Below, in pieces: positions 35,592 through 49,486 of a stretch of DNA of 64,000 bases. Under the pieces are notes generated by a model. That model made no database searches, was not told the DNA's origin, and saw nothing but the letters and a program-made list of their open reading frames with translations. This DNA comes from CAWIOX01 sp963837775 (lineage in GTDB: Bacteria > Pseudomonadota > Gammaproteobacteria > Burkholderiales > Burkholderiaceae_D). A program made the position numbers and the translations under genes. How positions within the stretch are numbered: position 1 is the stretch's first letter; every line of letters begins with the position of its first letter. Location: assembly GCA_963837775.1 (NCBI GenBank), contig CAWIOX010000034.1, positions 21,608-85,607 on the forward strand, in the 5' to 3' direction.

Positions 35592-35717
35592 ACCGATGAA
35601 TAGCAGCGGACCTGTGTAATTAACCACTGTGAATTGTGAATTCCCACTTTGCGGACGCTCATCTGTAAGCCTCCAGCCGTCCCATCTATGAATGCCTGCA
35701 TTGGCTTGCCATACTTC

Positions 35718-36118
35718 CAGGTCGTACATTTCAGTCAGATGCCCCTCGATTTCGCGCACTGGTAAACCGCGGGCATAGAGCGAAATCACCTTGTCGTCAA
35801 AGCCTGGCAACCGACGCTGATGTTTGGCGACCAACTGCGGTTCAAAGCTGCCGTTGCGGTCGCGTGGAATATCGAGCGTAAGCCTGCTTTCCGCAGCCAG
35901 AACCGATTTCTTGCTGCTGCCGTTTTTGTGGTTGCGGGTCGGTGCGGGTGCGTTGCGCTGCTGCCCAGATGATGGGAGAGTTCGGCCTGAAGCACTCGCT
36001 CTGCAAGCGCTTTTTTGAGCTGACCAAACAGCCTCGCGTCGGTAAACATGGCTTGCGGGTTGTTGGGATCAACCCCCTCGAGTAATTTGTCCAGCGTGGC
36101 TTTGTCAATGGTTGTCAT
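35718..36118 (-). pseudogene. IS256-family transposase remnant
   Basis: N-terminal part of a Mutator-type transposase: TLDKLLEGVDPNNPQAMF, LFGQLKKALAERVLQAELSHHLG, then after a frame change near 35930 the sequence continues SFEPQLVAKHQRRLPGFDDKVISLYARG and LPVREIEGHLTEMYDLEV. It stops matching near 35718, so the DDE catalytic core is gone. The sequence beyond is not transposase. Inactive remnant, unlike the intact IS66 nearby. Confidence 0.8.
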
Positions 36119-36169
36119 ACGTATCCTTTCCAGGGATAAAGTTTATCGCATGACTTCTTTCACACAAAA

Positions 36170-36390
36170 AATCTGACAGGCTCGTTGCAGGCCGCAGCTG
36201 ACACCCCAGCGCTGCAGTTGTGTGCTGCCGCAGTGCGGACAGAGCGGCTTTTCCTGCAAACCTTGTTCATGAGTAGGATGACTTCTGCTGCACTACGCTG
36301 TCGGTCCAGTTCATTGCGCAGGCGGTCTTTTTGCCCACGGTTAAGCGCATTGAGTTACGCCAGCCAAGTTTTGAAGTCCAGCGCTTTCAT
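36170..36390 (-). pseudogene. Transposase N-terminal fragment with zinc ribbon (IS1595-like)
   Basis: Starting at ATG 36390 the minus strand reads MKALDFKTWLA, an in-frame stop, LNALNRGQKDRLRNELDRQR, SAAEVILLMN; after a frame change it reads QEKPLCPHCGSTQLQRWGVS, a CPHC zinc ribbon typical of IS1595-superfamily (ISXO2-like) transposases. It ends where the IS256 remnant's side begins. One stop, one frameshift and loss of the catalytic domain: clearly decayed. Confidence 0.6.
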
Positions 36391-36528
36391 GGATTTGCCC
36401 TTCGTCAACACTTATCAAAAATTAAACATCACTTCAACAATTAACTGTGAAATAGCCAAAGATATGTAAGCGACGCGCGAAGGACGTCTTGACATCGAAT
36501 CATTGCGATAGCAACCGGGCCTGATCGG

Positions 36529-38082
36529 TCAAGGACCGGCGGAGCCGAGCTGGTCGAGCACGTTCCATGGAAGCAACTCGTTGATCCGGTTGATCGGATG
36601 GTCAGCGATGTACGTGAGCACATGGCGCAGATACGCTTGCGGATCCATACCGTTGAGTTTGGCCGTTCCGATCAGTGCATACATCGCGGCGGCCCGTTCA
36701 CCGCCGCTGTCGGCTCCCATGAACAGGAAATTCTTTCGTCCCAATGCAACCGACCGTAACGCGCGTTCAGCAGCATTGTTGTCGATCTCGGCAATGCCGT
36801 GATCACAGTAAAGCAGAAGCGCTTGCCACTGGTTCAGCGCATAGTTGATCGCCTTGGTGGTGTTGGATTTCACCGAAAGCGTCGGCAAGCGAGCACGCAG
36901 CCACGCTTCGAAATCTACCAGTAGCGGCAGCGCCTGCTCCTGCCGAATCTGACGACGCAGATCCGGCGGCTTGCCGCGTACCTGATCTTCGATTCCATAT
37001 AGTTCGCCGATTCTTCGCAGGGCCTCAGTCGTGAATGCCGTTGGATGCACGACATGCAGATCGTGGAATTTGCGCCGGGTGTGCGCCCAACATGCCGCTT
37101 CCTGGACCCGGCCGGTTTCATAAATCGCATTGAAGCCGGCGTAGGCATCGGCCTGCAGAATGCCGTGAAATCCGGCGAGGTGGGTTTGCGGATGGATGCC
37201 CTTGCGGTCCGGCGTGTAGGCAAACCAGACGGCCGGTGCGACCGTCGATGCCGCGTTGCGATCATCGCGCACATAGGTCCAGAGCCGACCGGTCTTGGTC
37301 TGGCCGTTGCCTGCGGCGAGTACCGGCACGGTCGTGTCGTCGGCATGCAGTTTCGATCCGGCCATCACATGGCGGCGCAGTGCATCGACCAGCGGGGCCA
37401 TCAGGCTACTTGCGGCGCCCACCCAACGGCCCATGCTGGAGCGGTCGATCTCGACGCCTTGCCTTGCATGGATCACCGACTGCCGATACAGCGGTTGATG
37501 ATCGGCGAATTTCGCGACCAAGATATGGGCCAGCAAACCGGGGCCGGCCACGCCGCGCAGGATCGGGCGGCTTGGTGCCGGCACTTGCACGATGCGGTCA
37601 CAGCACGCACACGCTTTTTTACGCCGGATGTGGCGAATTACCTTGAACGCCGTGTTGACGATTTCGAGCTGCTCGGAAACGTCTTCGCCGAGCGGTTTGA
37701 GATTGCCGCCACAGTCGGGGCAGGCTTGATCGGCGGGTTCAAGAATGCGATCTTCGCGCGGCAGTTCGGGCGGCAAGGGCTGCCGGGTCGGCGGCGTGCG
37801 CTGCGTCGCTGGCACGACCGCTGGCGGCTGCGCATCGATCACGCCTTCTTCAGCCAGCAGATCTTCCAGTCGGCATTCCAGCCTCTCGATCTGCCGATCG
37901 ATCTTCTCGGATTTGCGACCGAACTGCATGCGCTGCAATTTGGCGATCAGCAGTTTGAGTTGTTCGACTTCCAGTGCCCGTGACGCCAGGGCCAGCGTCA
38001 TCTGCTCCATCGACGCCTGCTGCGCCAGCACCATCGCCTTGAGGGCATCGATGTCGTCAGGGAGTGGCGAAGGAAGTGGCAT
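36529..38082 (-). CDS. tnpC: IS66 family transposase TnpC
   Basis: DDE transposase of 517 residues. N-terminal leucine-zipper-like helix and LIAKLQRMQFGRKSEKIDRQ, zinc-finger CPDCGG with CACC, then the catalytic residues: Asp in LHADDTTVPVL, Asp in LQADAYAGFN and Glu in DNNAAERALR. C-terminal IS66_C segment ADHPINRINELLPWN. Full length. Confidence 0.95.
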   Translation of the reverse strand: MPLPSPLPDDIDALKAMVLAQQASMEQMTLALASRALEVEQLKLLIAKLQRMQFGRKSEKIDRQIERLECRLEDLLAEEGVIDAQPPAVVPATQRTPPTRQPLPPELPREDRILEPADQACPDCGGNLKPLGEDVSEQLEIVNTAFKVIRHIRRKKACACCDRIVQVPAPSRPILRGVAGPGLLAHILVAKFADHQPLYRQSVIHARQGVEIDRSSMGRWVGAASSLMAPLVDALRRHVMAGSKLHADDTTVPVLAAGNGQTKTGRLWTYVRDDRNAASTVAPAVWFAYTPDRKGIHPQTHLAGFHGILQADAYAGFNAIYETGRVQEAACWAHTRRKFHDLHVVHPTAFTTEALRRIGELYGIEDQVRGKPPDLRRQIRQEQALPLLVDFEAWLRARLPTLSVKSNTTKAINYALNQWQALLLYCDHGIAEIDNNAAERALRSVALGRKNFLFMGADSGGERAAAMYALIGTAKLNGMDPQAYLRHVLTYIADHPINRINELLPWNVLDQLGSAGP

Positions 38083-38111
38083 GCGCGAAGTTTACGCAAG
38101 TTAGAAGAAGT

Positions 38112-38459
38112 TTACAACACCGATCTGGGCTGCCAGGTGCGTTGCGGCTGCCGCCAGTCGATCCCTTCGAGCAACATCGACAGCTGTGCAGGTGTCAAAC
38201 ACACCGAGCCGCTGGTGGCCTGCGGCCACACAAACCGGCCTTGTTCAAGGCGCTTGGCCAGCAGGCACAGGCCATCGCCGGTAGCCCACAACAACTTGAT
38301 GACGTCGCCACGGCGGCCGCGAAAGACGAAGACATGGCCATTGAACGGATCGGCCGCCAGCGCCGTTTCCACTTTGGCAGCGAGTCCCTGAAAGCCGCAG
38401 CGCATATCGGTGACGCCAGCGGCAATCCAGATGCGTGTCCCGGCGGGCAGGCCGATCAT
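38112..38459 (-). CDS. tnpB: IS66 accessory protein TnpB
   Basis: 115-residue IS66 Orf2 protein: IGLPAGTRIWIAAGVTDMR, GFQGLAAKVETAL, NGHVFVFRGRRGDVIKLLW, GLCLLAKRLEQGRF. Required for transposition of IS66-type elements though its biochemical role is unclear. ATG 38459 overlaps the tnpA stop (ATGA). Confidence 0.93.
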   Translation of the reverse strand: MIGLPAGTRIWIAAGVTDMRCGFQGLAAKVETALAADPFNGHVFVFRGRRGDVIKLLWATGDGLCLLAKRLEQGRFVWPQATSGSVCLTPAQLSMLLEGIDWRQPQRTWQPRSVL

Positions 38460-38920
38460 GGATGGAGGTGGCGCAGCACCTGCTCCAGGGTTGCTGCATC
38501 GACCGCACCTTCCAGACGCAGGATCGCAGCGCTCACTCTGATTTCGATGATCCCCGGCTTTGGTGTAGCCAGCTTTGGTACAGGGACGTCCACGCGAGGC
38601 GACGGCGCGTGCACCGGGCGTTGCGCCAATGCGTTTCCCGAACGCGCAATACTTACGGCCAGAAATTCCGGTTGGGGAAGTTCTGTGACACCGACGCCGC
38701 CGGCAAGATGCGCACGCCGCCACTTGTGCAGCATGTTTGCATTGATGCCATTGTCCAGCGCGAGGCGGGCTACCGAAACGCCTGGCTCGCAGGCGGCGAT
38801 CGCCAGCCGTTTCTTGAAATCGACGTTGTAATTGCGCCGACCCTTCCGGCTGCCTGTCTTTATGCTTGTGTTCAAAGTGGTCCCCACTACTATTTGGTGG
38901 GCACTACTTTGGCGTGTCAA
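38456..38920 (-). CDS. tnpA: IS66 accessory protein TnpA
   Basis: 154 residues with a helix-turn-helix of the transposase-8/IS66 Orf1 type: NYNVDFKKRLAIAACEPG, VSVARLALDNGINANMLHKWRR. The C-terminal half is proline-rich then SAAILRLEGAVDAATLEQVLRHL. TTG start at 38920; the first Met-like residues precede an Arg/Lys-rich segment, and a later start is possible. Confidence 0.85.
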   Translation of the reverse strand: MTRQSSAHQIVVGTTLNTSIKTGSRKGRRNYNVDFKKRLAIAACEPGVSVARLALDNGINANMLHKWRRAHLAGGVGVTELPQPEFLAVSIARSGNALAQRPVHAPSPRVDVPVPKLATPKPGIIEIRVSAAILRLEGAVDAATLEQVLRHLHP

Positions 38921-39094
38921 TGATCCGATGTACAGACGGCCTTGATGCGCCGCTTACGAAAGATATGGGTAATCGAAAGCTTATGAGCTTACGGATAAGT
39001 ATCCGTTTTCCAAGCATTGCCAAACCAGTCTGGTGCCTTACGGATGGGAAAGATTGATTGCAAGATTCTTGCTTAAGAATAGAAAGTCAAAAAG

Positions 39095-39131
39095 CAAAAA
39101 CCCCCGAGGAATCTAATCCAAGGGGGTTTTC
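39095..39131 (-). terminator. Rho-independent terminator of the rRNA operon
   Basis: Read on minus: GAAAACCCCC (39131-39122), an internal GGA/TCC stem, then GGGGGTTTTTGCTTTTT. Nine base pairs in the outer stem followed by a T-run, ten bases after the 5S 3' end. Confidence 0.9.
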
Positions 39132-39140
39132 AAATAAAAG

Positions 39141-39254
39141 CCTGACGATGACCTACTTTCACACGTGTTGACGCACTATCATCGGCGCGAAGTCGTTTCA
39201 CGGTCCTGTTCGGGATGGGAAGGGGTGGTACCAACTTGCTATGGTCATCAGGCA
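39141..39254 (-). rRNA. rrf: 5S ribosomal RNA
   Basis: Minus strand begins TGCCTGATGACCATAGC and ends CATCGTCAGG, the usual complementary ends; the internal CCGAACAGG-type segment (CATCCCGAACAGGACCGTG) is present. About 114 nt. Ends are estimated from the terminal stem. Confidence 0.95.
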
Positions 39255-39449
39255 TAACTTGTAACATCGCTTGCTCCTCCGCATGCCGTATTTCTACGGG
39301 CCGGCATGGCAGCAAACAACGCAATCTGGAAGAAGTAAAGTATACAACAATTGTTGGCGGGCGTGATGTCCAAATCATGCGCATGTATTGAACATGGTCG
39401 CATTGGCATACGCTGCTACTCATCATCTCTAACCTGCTAAGGTTATAGG

Positions 39450-42325
<2,876 letters not shown>

Positions 42326-42661
42326 TAACTTTAGCCTCTGCATTCTTGCGAACACAAAGACGGCTATAGAGATAATAAAGTTTAGCGTTTGCCGTATATA
42401 AAACTGCTCATGCCTTCTTTCAAAAACATGACTTCCTTCTACATACAATTTGATTTGATACAATCACAACCCACCAAATAAGCATCTTTCATCATTGATT
42501 GCACCAATATTTCTACTGTTGCTTACAGTGACTAATTAACCTTATTTGATTAATCTTTACTTCTTCCAGATTGTTAAAGAACGAAACAGCACTTGATCTT
42601 AAAAGATCAAACCTAAATCATCTTGATACGCATGCATCAAATATACTTAGGTTTGATATCT

Positions 42662-42737
42662 TGGTGGAGGTTGACGGGATCGAACCGACGACCCCCTGCT
42701 TGCAAAGCAGGTGCTCTCCCAGCTGAGCTAAACCCCC
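42662..42737 (-). tRNA. tRNA-Ala (anticodon TGC)
   Basis: 76 nt including encoded CCA. Minus strand starts GGGGGTTTAGCTCAGCTGG, anticodon stem-loop CTGCTTTGCAAGCAG with TGC in the loop, T arm GGTTCGATCC. Standard position in the 16S-23S spacer. Confidence 0.97.
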
Positions 42738-42748
42738 ACGAAATTCTT

Positions 42749-42825
42749 TGGTAGGTCTGGTTGGACTCGAACCAACGACCCCTGCGTTATCAACACAGTG
42801 CTCTAACCAGCTGAGCTACAGACCC
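42749..42825 (-). tRNA. tRNA-Ile (anticodon GAT)
   Basis: 77 nt including CCA. Minus strand starts GGGTCTGTAGCTCAGCTGG, anticodon loop TTGATAA with GAT, T arm GGTTCGAGTCC. Lies before tRNA-Ala in the spacer in transcription order, the classic Ile-Ala pair. Confidence 0.97.
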
Positions 42826-42904
42826 ACTTGGATCAGCTCTCAGCCTTCAGCGCGGCGGTAACTATTGCTTGCCGCTTGCAAACCAATTACTGTTCTTTTC
42901 TGTA

Positions 42905-44687
<1,783 letters not shown>

Positions 44688-44779
44688 TTTTTAAAGATCT
44701 TGTTCTGCTTGGCGACACAGCATTTCTGCCGTTCCGCTCCGCTCCAAATCGTTTTGTTTGGCAGCAGCAGAGAGATGAG

Positions 44780-44808
44780 ATTATGGGGCGTTTCGCTCAT
44801 TTCGTCAA
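44780..44808 (-). promoter_or_regulatory. Sigma70 promoter of the rRNA operon
   Basis: On minus: TTGACG (44808-44803), 17-base spacer, CATAAT (44785-44780), with transcription expected near 44773. The stretch upstream (GTTTCGTTGAAATAGATG) is moderately AT-rich. The distance to 16S (about 290 bases) fits a leader. Confidence 0.75.
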
Positions 44809-45006
44809 CATCTATTTCAACGAAACCCGGCAGACTTTCCTCTCCCGGCACATCCATTCCACTTCCTTCCCGACTCCGGCAGGCACTCAGATTACTGCTT
44901 CCGGCGCACTGCTTTCAACGGGAGCCGAACTATAGCAACGCACAGGTAATTCAGCAAGCCATTTTAGAAAACATCTTCCAATTGGCGCAAAACAATAGTT
45001 GCCGCG

Positions 45007-46890
45007 CTACTGCCATTCCACTACTGCAGGCACAGCACCGCGTAGCGCATTGCATACAACGATGGCCTCCGCCTTACTCAGATCGGCCACAGTCAAGCTG
45101 CGTTCGCGGGCACCCCACACTGGATCGTCCAGCAGCACAGAACGCATCACACCGGGCAATACCCCCGAAGACAAGGGCGGCGTATACCAGCGGTCATCCA
45201 GCTTGATGAATACATTGCTGCGCCCACCTTCCGTCAATTCGCCTTGCTGATTTACAAAAAGCATATCGAATGCACCTTGTGCTTCCGCTGTGCGCCAGGC
45301 AGCATCATATTGTGCTCTTACCGTGGTTTTGTGACGCAAAAAAATGTCGCCAGAGAATGTTGGTTCTGGTGCAATGCGTAACCTGAGCGGCGCAGACAAA
45401 GATGACAAGACTGCCGCCTGAATGGTGCAGCACCCTGTTTGCCCTAGCGCCAGCCGCACGCGGTGCGCACCTTCCAACGGCAATCCGCTGCAAGCCTCCC
45501 GCAGCGCCTGACGTACAGCCCCCTCCTCGAAGGCGAATCCGAAATAGGCCGCTGAAGTAGCCAGGCGCGCCAAATGCCGCTCCAGATGACGGCACCCATG
45601 CGCATGCGTCGCATACATAGTTTCGAACAACTCGAAATCATTCGTCAAACCGGTCAGGAAGCGCGCCTTCAGTTGGCACTCGGCAAATTCTTCTGCCGCA
45701 TCGCTATCATGCACAATCCCTGCGCCCACTCCCATTTCTCCAATCCGCATGCCGCTCGCATTGGGCGCCTCCAGCGCCAAGGTACGTATCGGCACCGATA
45801 GACAGAAATCACCGACCGCTCGCCCTGAATCCGCTGCCGGAGCCTCGAACCAGCCGATGGCTCCGGTGTAAATGCCGCGGGCATCCGGCTCCAGTTCGCG
45901 AATTACTTGCATCGCACGGCGTTTGGGGGCGCCAGTAATGGAGCCGCATGGATACAGCGCCGTAAATATCTCTGCCAGAGTCACGTCTTCGCGCAACTGC
46001 GCCTGTACCGTCGAGGTCATCTGCAATACGCTGCTATACCGGTTGACCTCAAACAGTTGTGGCACCCGGACCGAGCCCAATGCCGCAATGCGGCCCAGAT
46101 CATTGCGCAGCAAATCGACAATCATCAGATTTTCAGCGCGATTTTTCGGGTCGCTTGCGAGTGCTGCTGCACGCACTGCATCTTGCGCTTCAATCCCGCT
46201 GGCTGGTGCCGTGCCTTTCATCGGACGTGCGGTCAATGCTCCTTGTCTATGCCGCACAAACAGCTCGGGCGACAGCGAAAGTACTGCACGCCCATCCGGC
46301 AAAGCCACCAAGGCGCCGTAAGGTACCGGCTGGCGTGCGCGCAAACGCAGATAGAGTGAAATTAAATTGCCATAGCTCTCGAAGCGCAGGCGGTAGGTAT
46401 AGTTGGCCTGGTAGATATCGCCTGCTTCAATATAGGCGTGAATGCGCTGCATCGCCGCATCGAACTGCGCCTCAGTCACGTTCGCATGAATGTTGGCGAT
46501 GCCAGCCAATGCGCTCTCGGCCGACGATCCCTGATTGCGTGCTGCGAGCCAGGCGGCCACTTCACTCGCAGAGAGATGTACACAACGATTAAACAGCAGT
46601 ATTTGTGCTAACGGCGGGTTTATCGGACGCTGTGCCGTCGCATGCAATTCAGGCCCGAGTTCGTATGAAAAAAGTCCGACTGCGTGCAAACCTTGCTGCA
46701 ATGCTTGTTGCATGCGCGCCAACAACGCTGGCAGTTCCTCAGCACAATCGCATGACAGCGTATCGACATGTCCTGTATATAAACGGGAGCGCGGATCAAG
46801 CGCAGTCGCATCGCGATCATCCAGCAAGGCAAAGCACTCCACTGTGGCCGGAGGCACGCTTGGTGCAATTGGGTCAGACAATGGCTGCAT
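45007..46890 (-). CDS. pabB: Fused aminodeoxychorismate synthase component I / 4-amino-4-deoxychorismate lyase
   Basis: 627 residues joining two steps of p-aminobenzoate (folate) synthesis. The PabB part (about 1-375) has IEAGDIYQANYTYRLRF, KGTAPASG, DLLRNDLGRIA, TALYPCGSITGAPKRRAMQ and GAIGWFEAP with MGVGAGIVHDS. The PabC part (about 395-627) is a PLP fold type IV lyase: HGCRHLERHLARL, FLRHKTTVRAQYDAA with the likely Schiff-base Lys, ELTEGGRSNVF and SGVLPGVMRSVLL. ATG 46890 starts MQPLSDPIAPSV; a longer frame upstream is unlike the family. The glutamine amidotransferase partner pabA is not in the window. Confidence 0.9.
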   Translation of the reverse strand: MQPLSDPIAPSVPPATVECFALLDDRDATALDPRSRLYTGHVDTLSCDCAEELPALLARMQQALQQGLHAVGLFSYELGPELHATAQRPINPPLAQILLFNRCVHLSASEVAAWLAARNQGSSAESALAGIANIHANVTEAQFDAAMQRIHAYIEAGDIYQANYTYRLRFESYGNLISLYLRLRARQPVPYGALVALPDGRAVLSLSPELFVRHRQGALTARPMKGTAPASGIEAQDAVRAAALASDPKNRAENLMIVDLLRNDLGRIAALGSVRVPQLFEVNRYSSVLQMTSTVQAQLREDVTLAEIFTALYPCGSITGAPKRRAMQVIRELEPDARGIYTGAIGWFEAPAADSGRAVGDFCLSVPIRTLALEAPNASGMRIGEMGVGAGIVHDSDAAEEFAECQLKARFLTGLTNDFELFETMYATHAHGCRHLERHLARLATSAAYFGFAFEEGAVRQALREACSGLPLEGAHRVRLALGQTGCCTIQAAVLSSLSAPLRLRIAPEPTFSGDIFLRHKTTVRAQYDAAWRTAEAQGAFDMLFVNQQGELTEGGRSNVFIKLDDRWYTPPLSSGVLPGVMRSVLLDDPVWGARERSLTVADLSKAEAIVVCNALRGAVPAVVEWQ

Positions 46891-47127
46891 TGTAATAACG
46901 AGACAGCCCCAAACACAGGGCGACATGAAAAACAGGGGCGTTCCGCCGCATTGAGCGGAACTCACATGGCGTGGTTTGAACTGGATTACGATCTTGCATA
47001 AAAATCAGGCGATAAACCCAAAAGGTTCTGGTGGCAACGGCATATTGTAAGACAAAGCCCGTCGCAGCAGATTCCAGCATTGATCGTTTATTGATGAAGA
47101 TAATCGCCCGCATGAAGCGACCCGGCG

Positions 47128-48012
47128 TTAGCTGCCGCGCTTGGACAGGTAGATGCCGAACAATAACAATGCGCCGCCTGCCATCTGGATCGGGCCGATC
47201 ACTTCATGGAAAATAATCCACGCCGCGATAGTTGCGGTCAAAGGCTGGATCAGCAGGCTGATGGACGCCAGCGAGGCGGGCAGATGCGCAAATGCATAGG
47301 TAATAACGGCCTGACCACCGATCTGCGCCACCAGTGCCAAGCCCAGCAAAGGCCACCATGCGGCAAGACCGACCGGCCAGAAAACCCCGGGCGCGGCCAA
47401 CGCAAACGGCAGCAATGCTAACGCCGTTACAGTGGTACTCCACGCCATCAGGCGTGCGGTTGAATAACTGTTGCGCGCATCCTTGATCGATAGTTGGTAC
47501 GCTGCATAAAATACTGCAGTGATCAAACCTAGCGCATCGCCCAAATGCTTGTTGCTGCCTGATGCGCTGCTGACACCGTCCGATCCGACCAGCAGCACCG
47601 CACCGATCAGCGTCAGCGTCATGCCAAGTATGAACATTTGCGCAAAGCGCATGCGATGGCGCCACCACATCCATAGAGCGATGCAAATCGGCGCAAAGTT
47701 GGACAACAGGGTCGCATTTGATACCGTGGTGTAATGCAGCGACAAATGCCAGATGCCCATGTCGCCTGCAAAATACAGCCCCGCCAGCACCAATACCGGC
47801 GCAAACCCGGTGCGCTTGCCATGCGCCCTATCTTTCGCCTGCACTGCGAACGCCCAGATCCACAACAATGGTGCCGCCAGCGCCATGCGCCAGAATGCGG
47901 ATGCCAGAGGGCTGACATCGGACAAGCGCATCAGGATACCGGCAAAGCCGATCGCGATGCCGCCTGACAACAAGGCCACGAAAGCCAGTACCGGAAAAGG
48001 TTTATGCATCAC
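47128..48012 (-). CDS. EamA/DMT-family membrane transporter
   Basis: 294 residues with ten predicted membrane helices in two EamA repeats: FVALLSGGIAIGFAGILMRL to LLVGSDG, and ALGLITAVFYAAYQLSIKDA to GALLLFGIYLSKRGS. SPLASAFWRMALAAPLL and SLASISLLIQPLTATIAAWI are typical drug/metabolite-exporter segments. Substrate unknown. Starts MMHKPF; the second Met is equally plausible. Between pabB and slmA on the same strand. Confidence 0.9.
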   Translation of the reverse strand: MMHKPFPVLAFVALLSGGIAIGFAGILMRLSDVSPLASAFWRMALAAPLLWIWAFAVQAKDRAHGKRTGFAPVLVLAGLYFAGDMGIWHLSLHYTTVSNATLLSNFAPICIALWMWWRHRMRFAQMFILGMTLTLIGAVLLVGSDGVSSASGSNKHLGDALGLITAVFYAAYQLSIKDARNSYSTARLMAWSTTVTALALLPFALAAPGVFWPVGLAAWWPLLGLALVAQIGGQAVITYAFAHLPASLASISLLIQPLTATIAAWIIFHEVIGPIQMAGGALLLFGIYLSKRGS

Positions 48013-48057
48013 GCGGCCGATGCAGGCGGAGTGCGTCCAATAGCGCGAGATGCGGCA

Positions 48058-48633
48058 TCAGACCAGCAGCAAAGAGATTTGTGCCTGCAAGCCGTCCGAC
48101 GGGCTTTGCTTGAAATCGGTTTTCGCGAAACGATGCCAGCGGCCGAGGACGAAATTAACGATCAGATTGGCACGCATCAGCACCTCAGGCTCTTTCGCCT
48201 GACCCTGCGTGACTGCGACACGCAGCGTCTGCTTGAATGCCAGTTCAATGCGCTCCACGAACTGGTTCATGCGCACCTGCAGACGCTCGTCCTCATGCAC
48301 CAATGCCTCGCCGATCAAGACCCGCGTCATGCCCGGATTGCGTTCGGTGAAGTTCATCAGCATCGCAATGATCGCCTGCGCTTGCGACAGGCCATTCTCC
48401 TGCTGCTCGGTAATCTGGTTGATCAGGCCGAAGATGGTTGACTCGATGAACTCGATCAGTCCCTCAAACATCTGCGCCTTGCTCGCAAAATGCCGGTACA
48501 GAGCGGCTTCCGAGACGGATAATTTCCCCGCCAGCGCAGCGGTGGTGATTTTTTCGCCCTTGGGCTGCTCCAGCATGGAGGCCAGCGTTTGAAGGATTTG
48601 GAGCTTGCGCTCACCCGATTTAATTGTTGCCAT
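48058..48633 (-). CDS. slmA: Nucleoid occlusion factor SlmA
   Basis: TetR-fold DNA-binding protein of 191 residues that blocks FtsZ polymerisation over the nucleoid. HTH ITTAALAGKLSVSEAALYRHFASKAQMFEGL, shown in part as SVSEAALYRHFASKAQMFEG, then LIEFIESTIFGLINQI and RWHRFAKTDFKQSP, all characteristic of SlmA. Its place next to a HAD phosphatase and argB agrees with betaproteobacterial order. Confidence 0.93.
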   Translation of the reverse strand: MATIKSGERKLQILQTLASMLEQPKGEKITTAALAGKLSVSEAALYRHFASKAQMFEGLIEFIESTIFGLINQITEQQENGLSQAQAIIAMLMNFTERNPGMTRVLIGEALVHEDERLQVRMNQFVERIELAFKQTLRVAVTQGQAKEPEVLMRANLIVNFVLGRWHRFAKTDFKQSPSDGLQAQISLLLV

Positions 48634-48781
48634 GGTGCCTGAAAAGGTAAGCCGCTGCGAAAAACGCCTAATAAATGAAGGGAATCAGCGCAGCCGATGC
48701 AGGCTGCCAGGTAATTCCCTGACCGATTTTACTTTGACATCGATATAAGCGGGGCGCTTTGTATGTTTCGGAGATGCAAGA

Positions 48782-49450
48782 TTATCTGCGTATCTGCGAC
48801 AAGGTGGCCCTCACAGTCAGATATTGGGTCACCCAGACCGTACGCATGCCCAGCGCTTTTGCGGCTTTCAGCGTATCGACGGTATCTTCCACCAGGATGC
48901 AGCGCCGTGCCGCAATGCCTTCCCTGGCCATCAGTTGCCGCAACATCAGCCTGGATGGCTTGGGCCGCAGCCGGCCATGCACCCGCATCGATTCGATCGG
49001 GATATGCCGCGCAAAATACCGGTGCAGGCCCAGATGGCGCAGCACATCATGCGAATAGCGACGTGGCGCATTGGTCAGCAGTATCTTGCGTCCGGGCAAG
49101 CGTTTGAGCAAGCGGGCCAATCCCCGCTCGGCGCGGATCATCGTCGTCACATCATCAAAGCGATGTGCCTCGCGCAGAAAATCTTCTGCCCGCACCGCAT
49201 GATGCTGCACCATGCCGAGCAAGGTCGCACCATAGCGCTTCCAGTAAGCCAGCCTGACCGCATTCACGGTCGCGGGATCGGCCGGCGCATCGCCCGTGCC
49301 CAGCACGCGCGCCATGAAGGCGTTCATGTTGGCGTTAATCGCCGGAAAAATCGCGTGCGACGCGTCATGCAGCGTATTGTCGAGATCGAACAGCCACAGC
49401 GGGCCGGCTTTTACTTGCCTGCCGGAACCAGATCCACTGCCCCGCATCAT
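48782..49450 (-). CDS. HAD-family pyrimidine 5'-nucleotidase
   Basis: 222-residue haloacid-dehalogenase phosphatase. Motif I LWLFDLDNTLHD (nucleophile Asp), motif II ILLTNAPRRY, motif III Lys in RLRPKPSRL and motif IV CILVEDTVDTLKAAK. Resembles SDT1-type pyrimidine 5'-nucleotidases often found between argB and slmA. Starts MMRGSG; begins 36 bases after argB ends. Confidence 0.88.
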   Translation of the reverse strand: MMRGSGSGSGRQVKAGPLWLFDLDNTLHDASHAIFPAINANMNAFMARVLGTGDAPADPATVNAVRLAYWKRYGATLLGMVQHHAVRAEDFLREAHRFDDVTTMIRAERGLARLLKRLPGRKILLTNAPRRYSHDVLRHLGLHRYFARHIPIESMRVHGRLRPKPSRLMLRQLMAREGIAARRCILVEDTVDTLKAAKALGMRTVWVTQYLTVRATLSQIRR

Positions 49451-49486
49451 GGCATGACAACAGCGAGCAGGACATGGCGCCCGACA

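Larger units (their letters stand above)
36466..38958 (-). mobile_element. IS66-family insertion sequence, complete
   Basis: About 2.49 kb with tnpA-tnpB-tnpC on the minus strand. The left end GTAAGCGACGCGCG (36466 onward) and the inverted right end (38957 backward, GTAAGCGGCGCATC) match in 19 of the first 25 positions, with the GTAAGCG tip typical of IS66. An exact 8-bp duplication AAAGATAT flanks it (36458-36465 and 38959-38966), the usual IS66 target-site length. One extra G (38958) separates the right tip from the duplication. All three frames are intact, so insertion is probably recent. It lies just downstream of the rRNA operon terminator. Confidence 0.92.
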
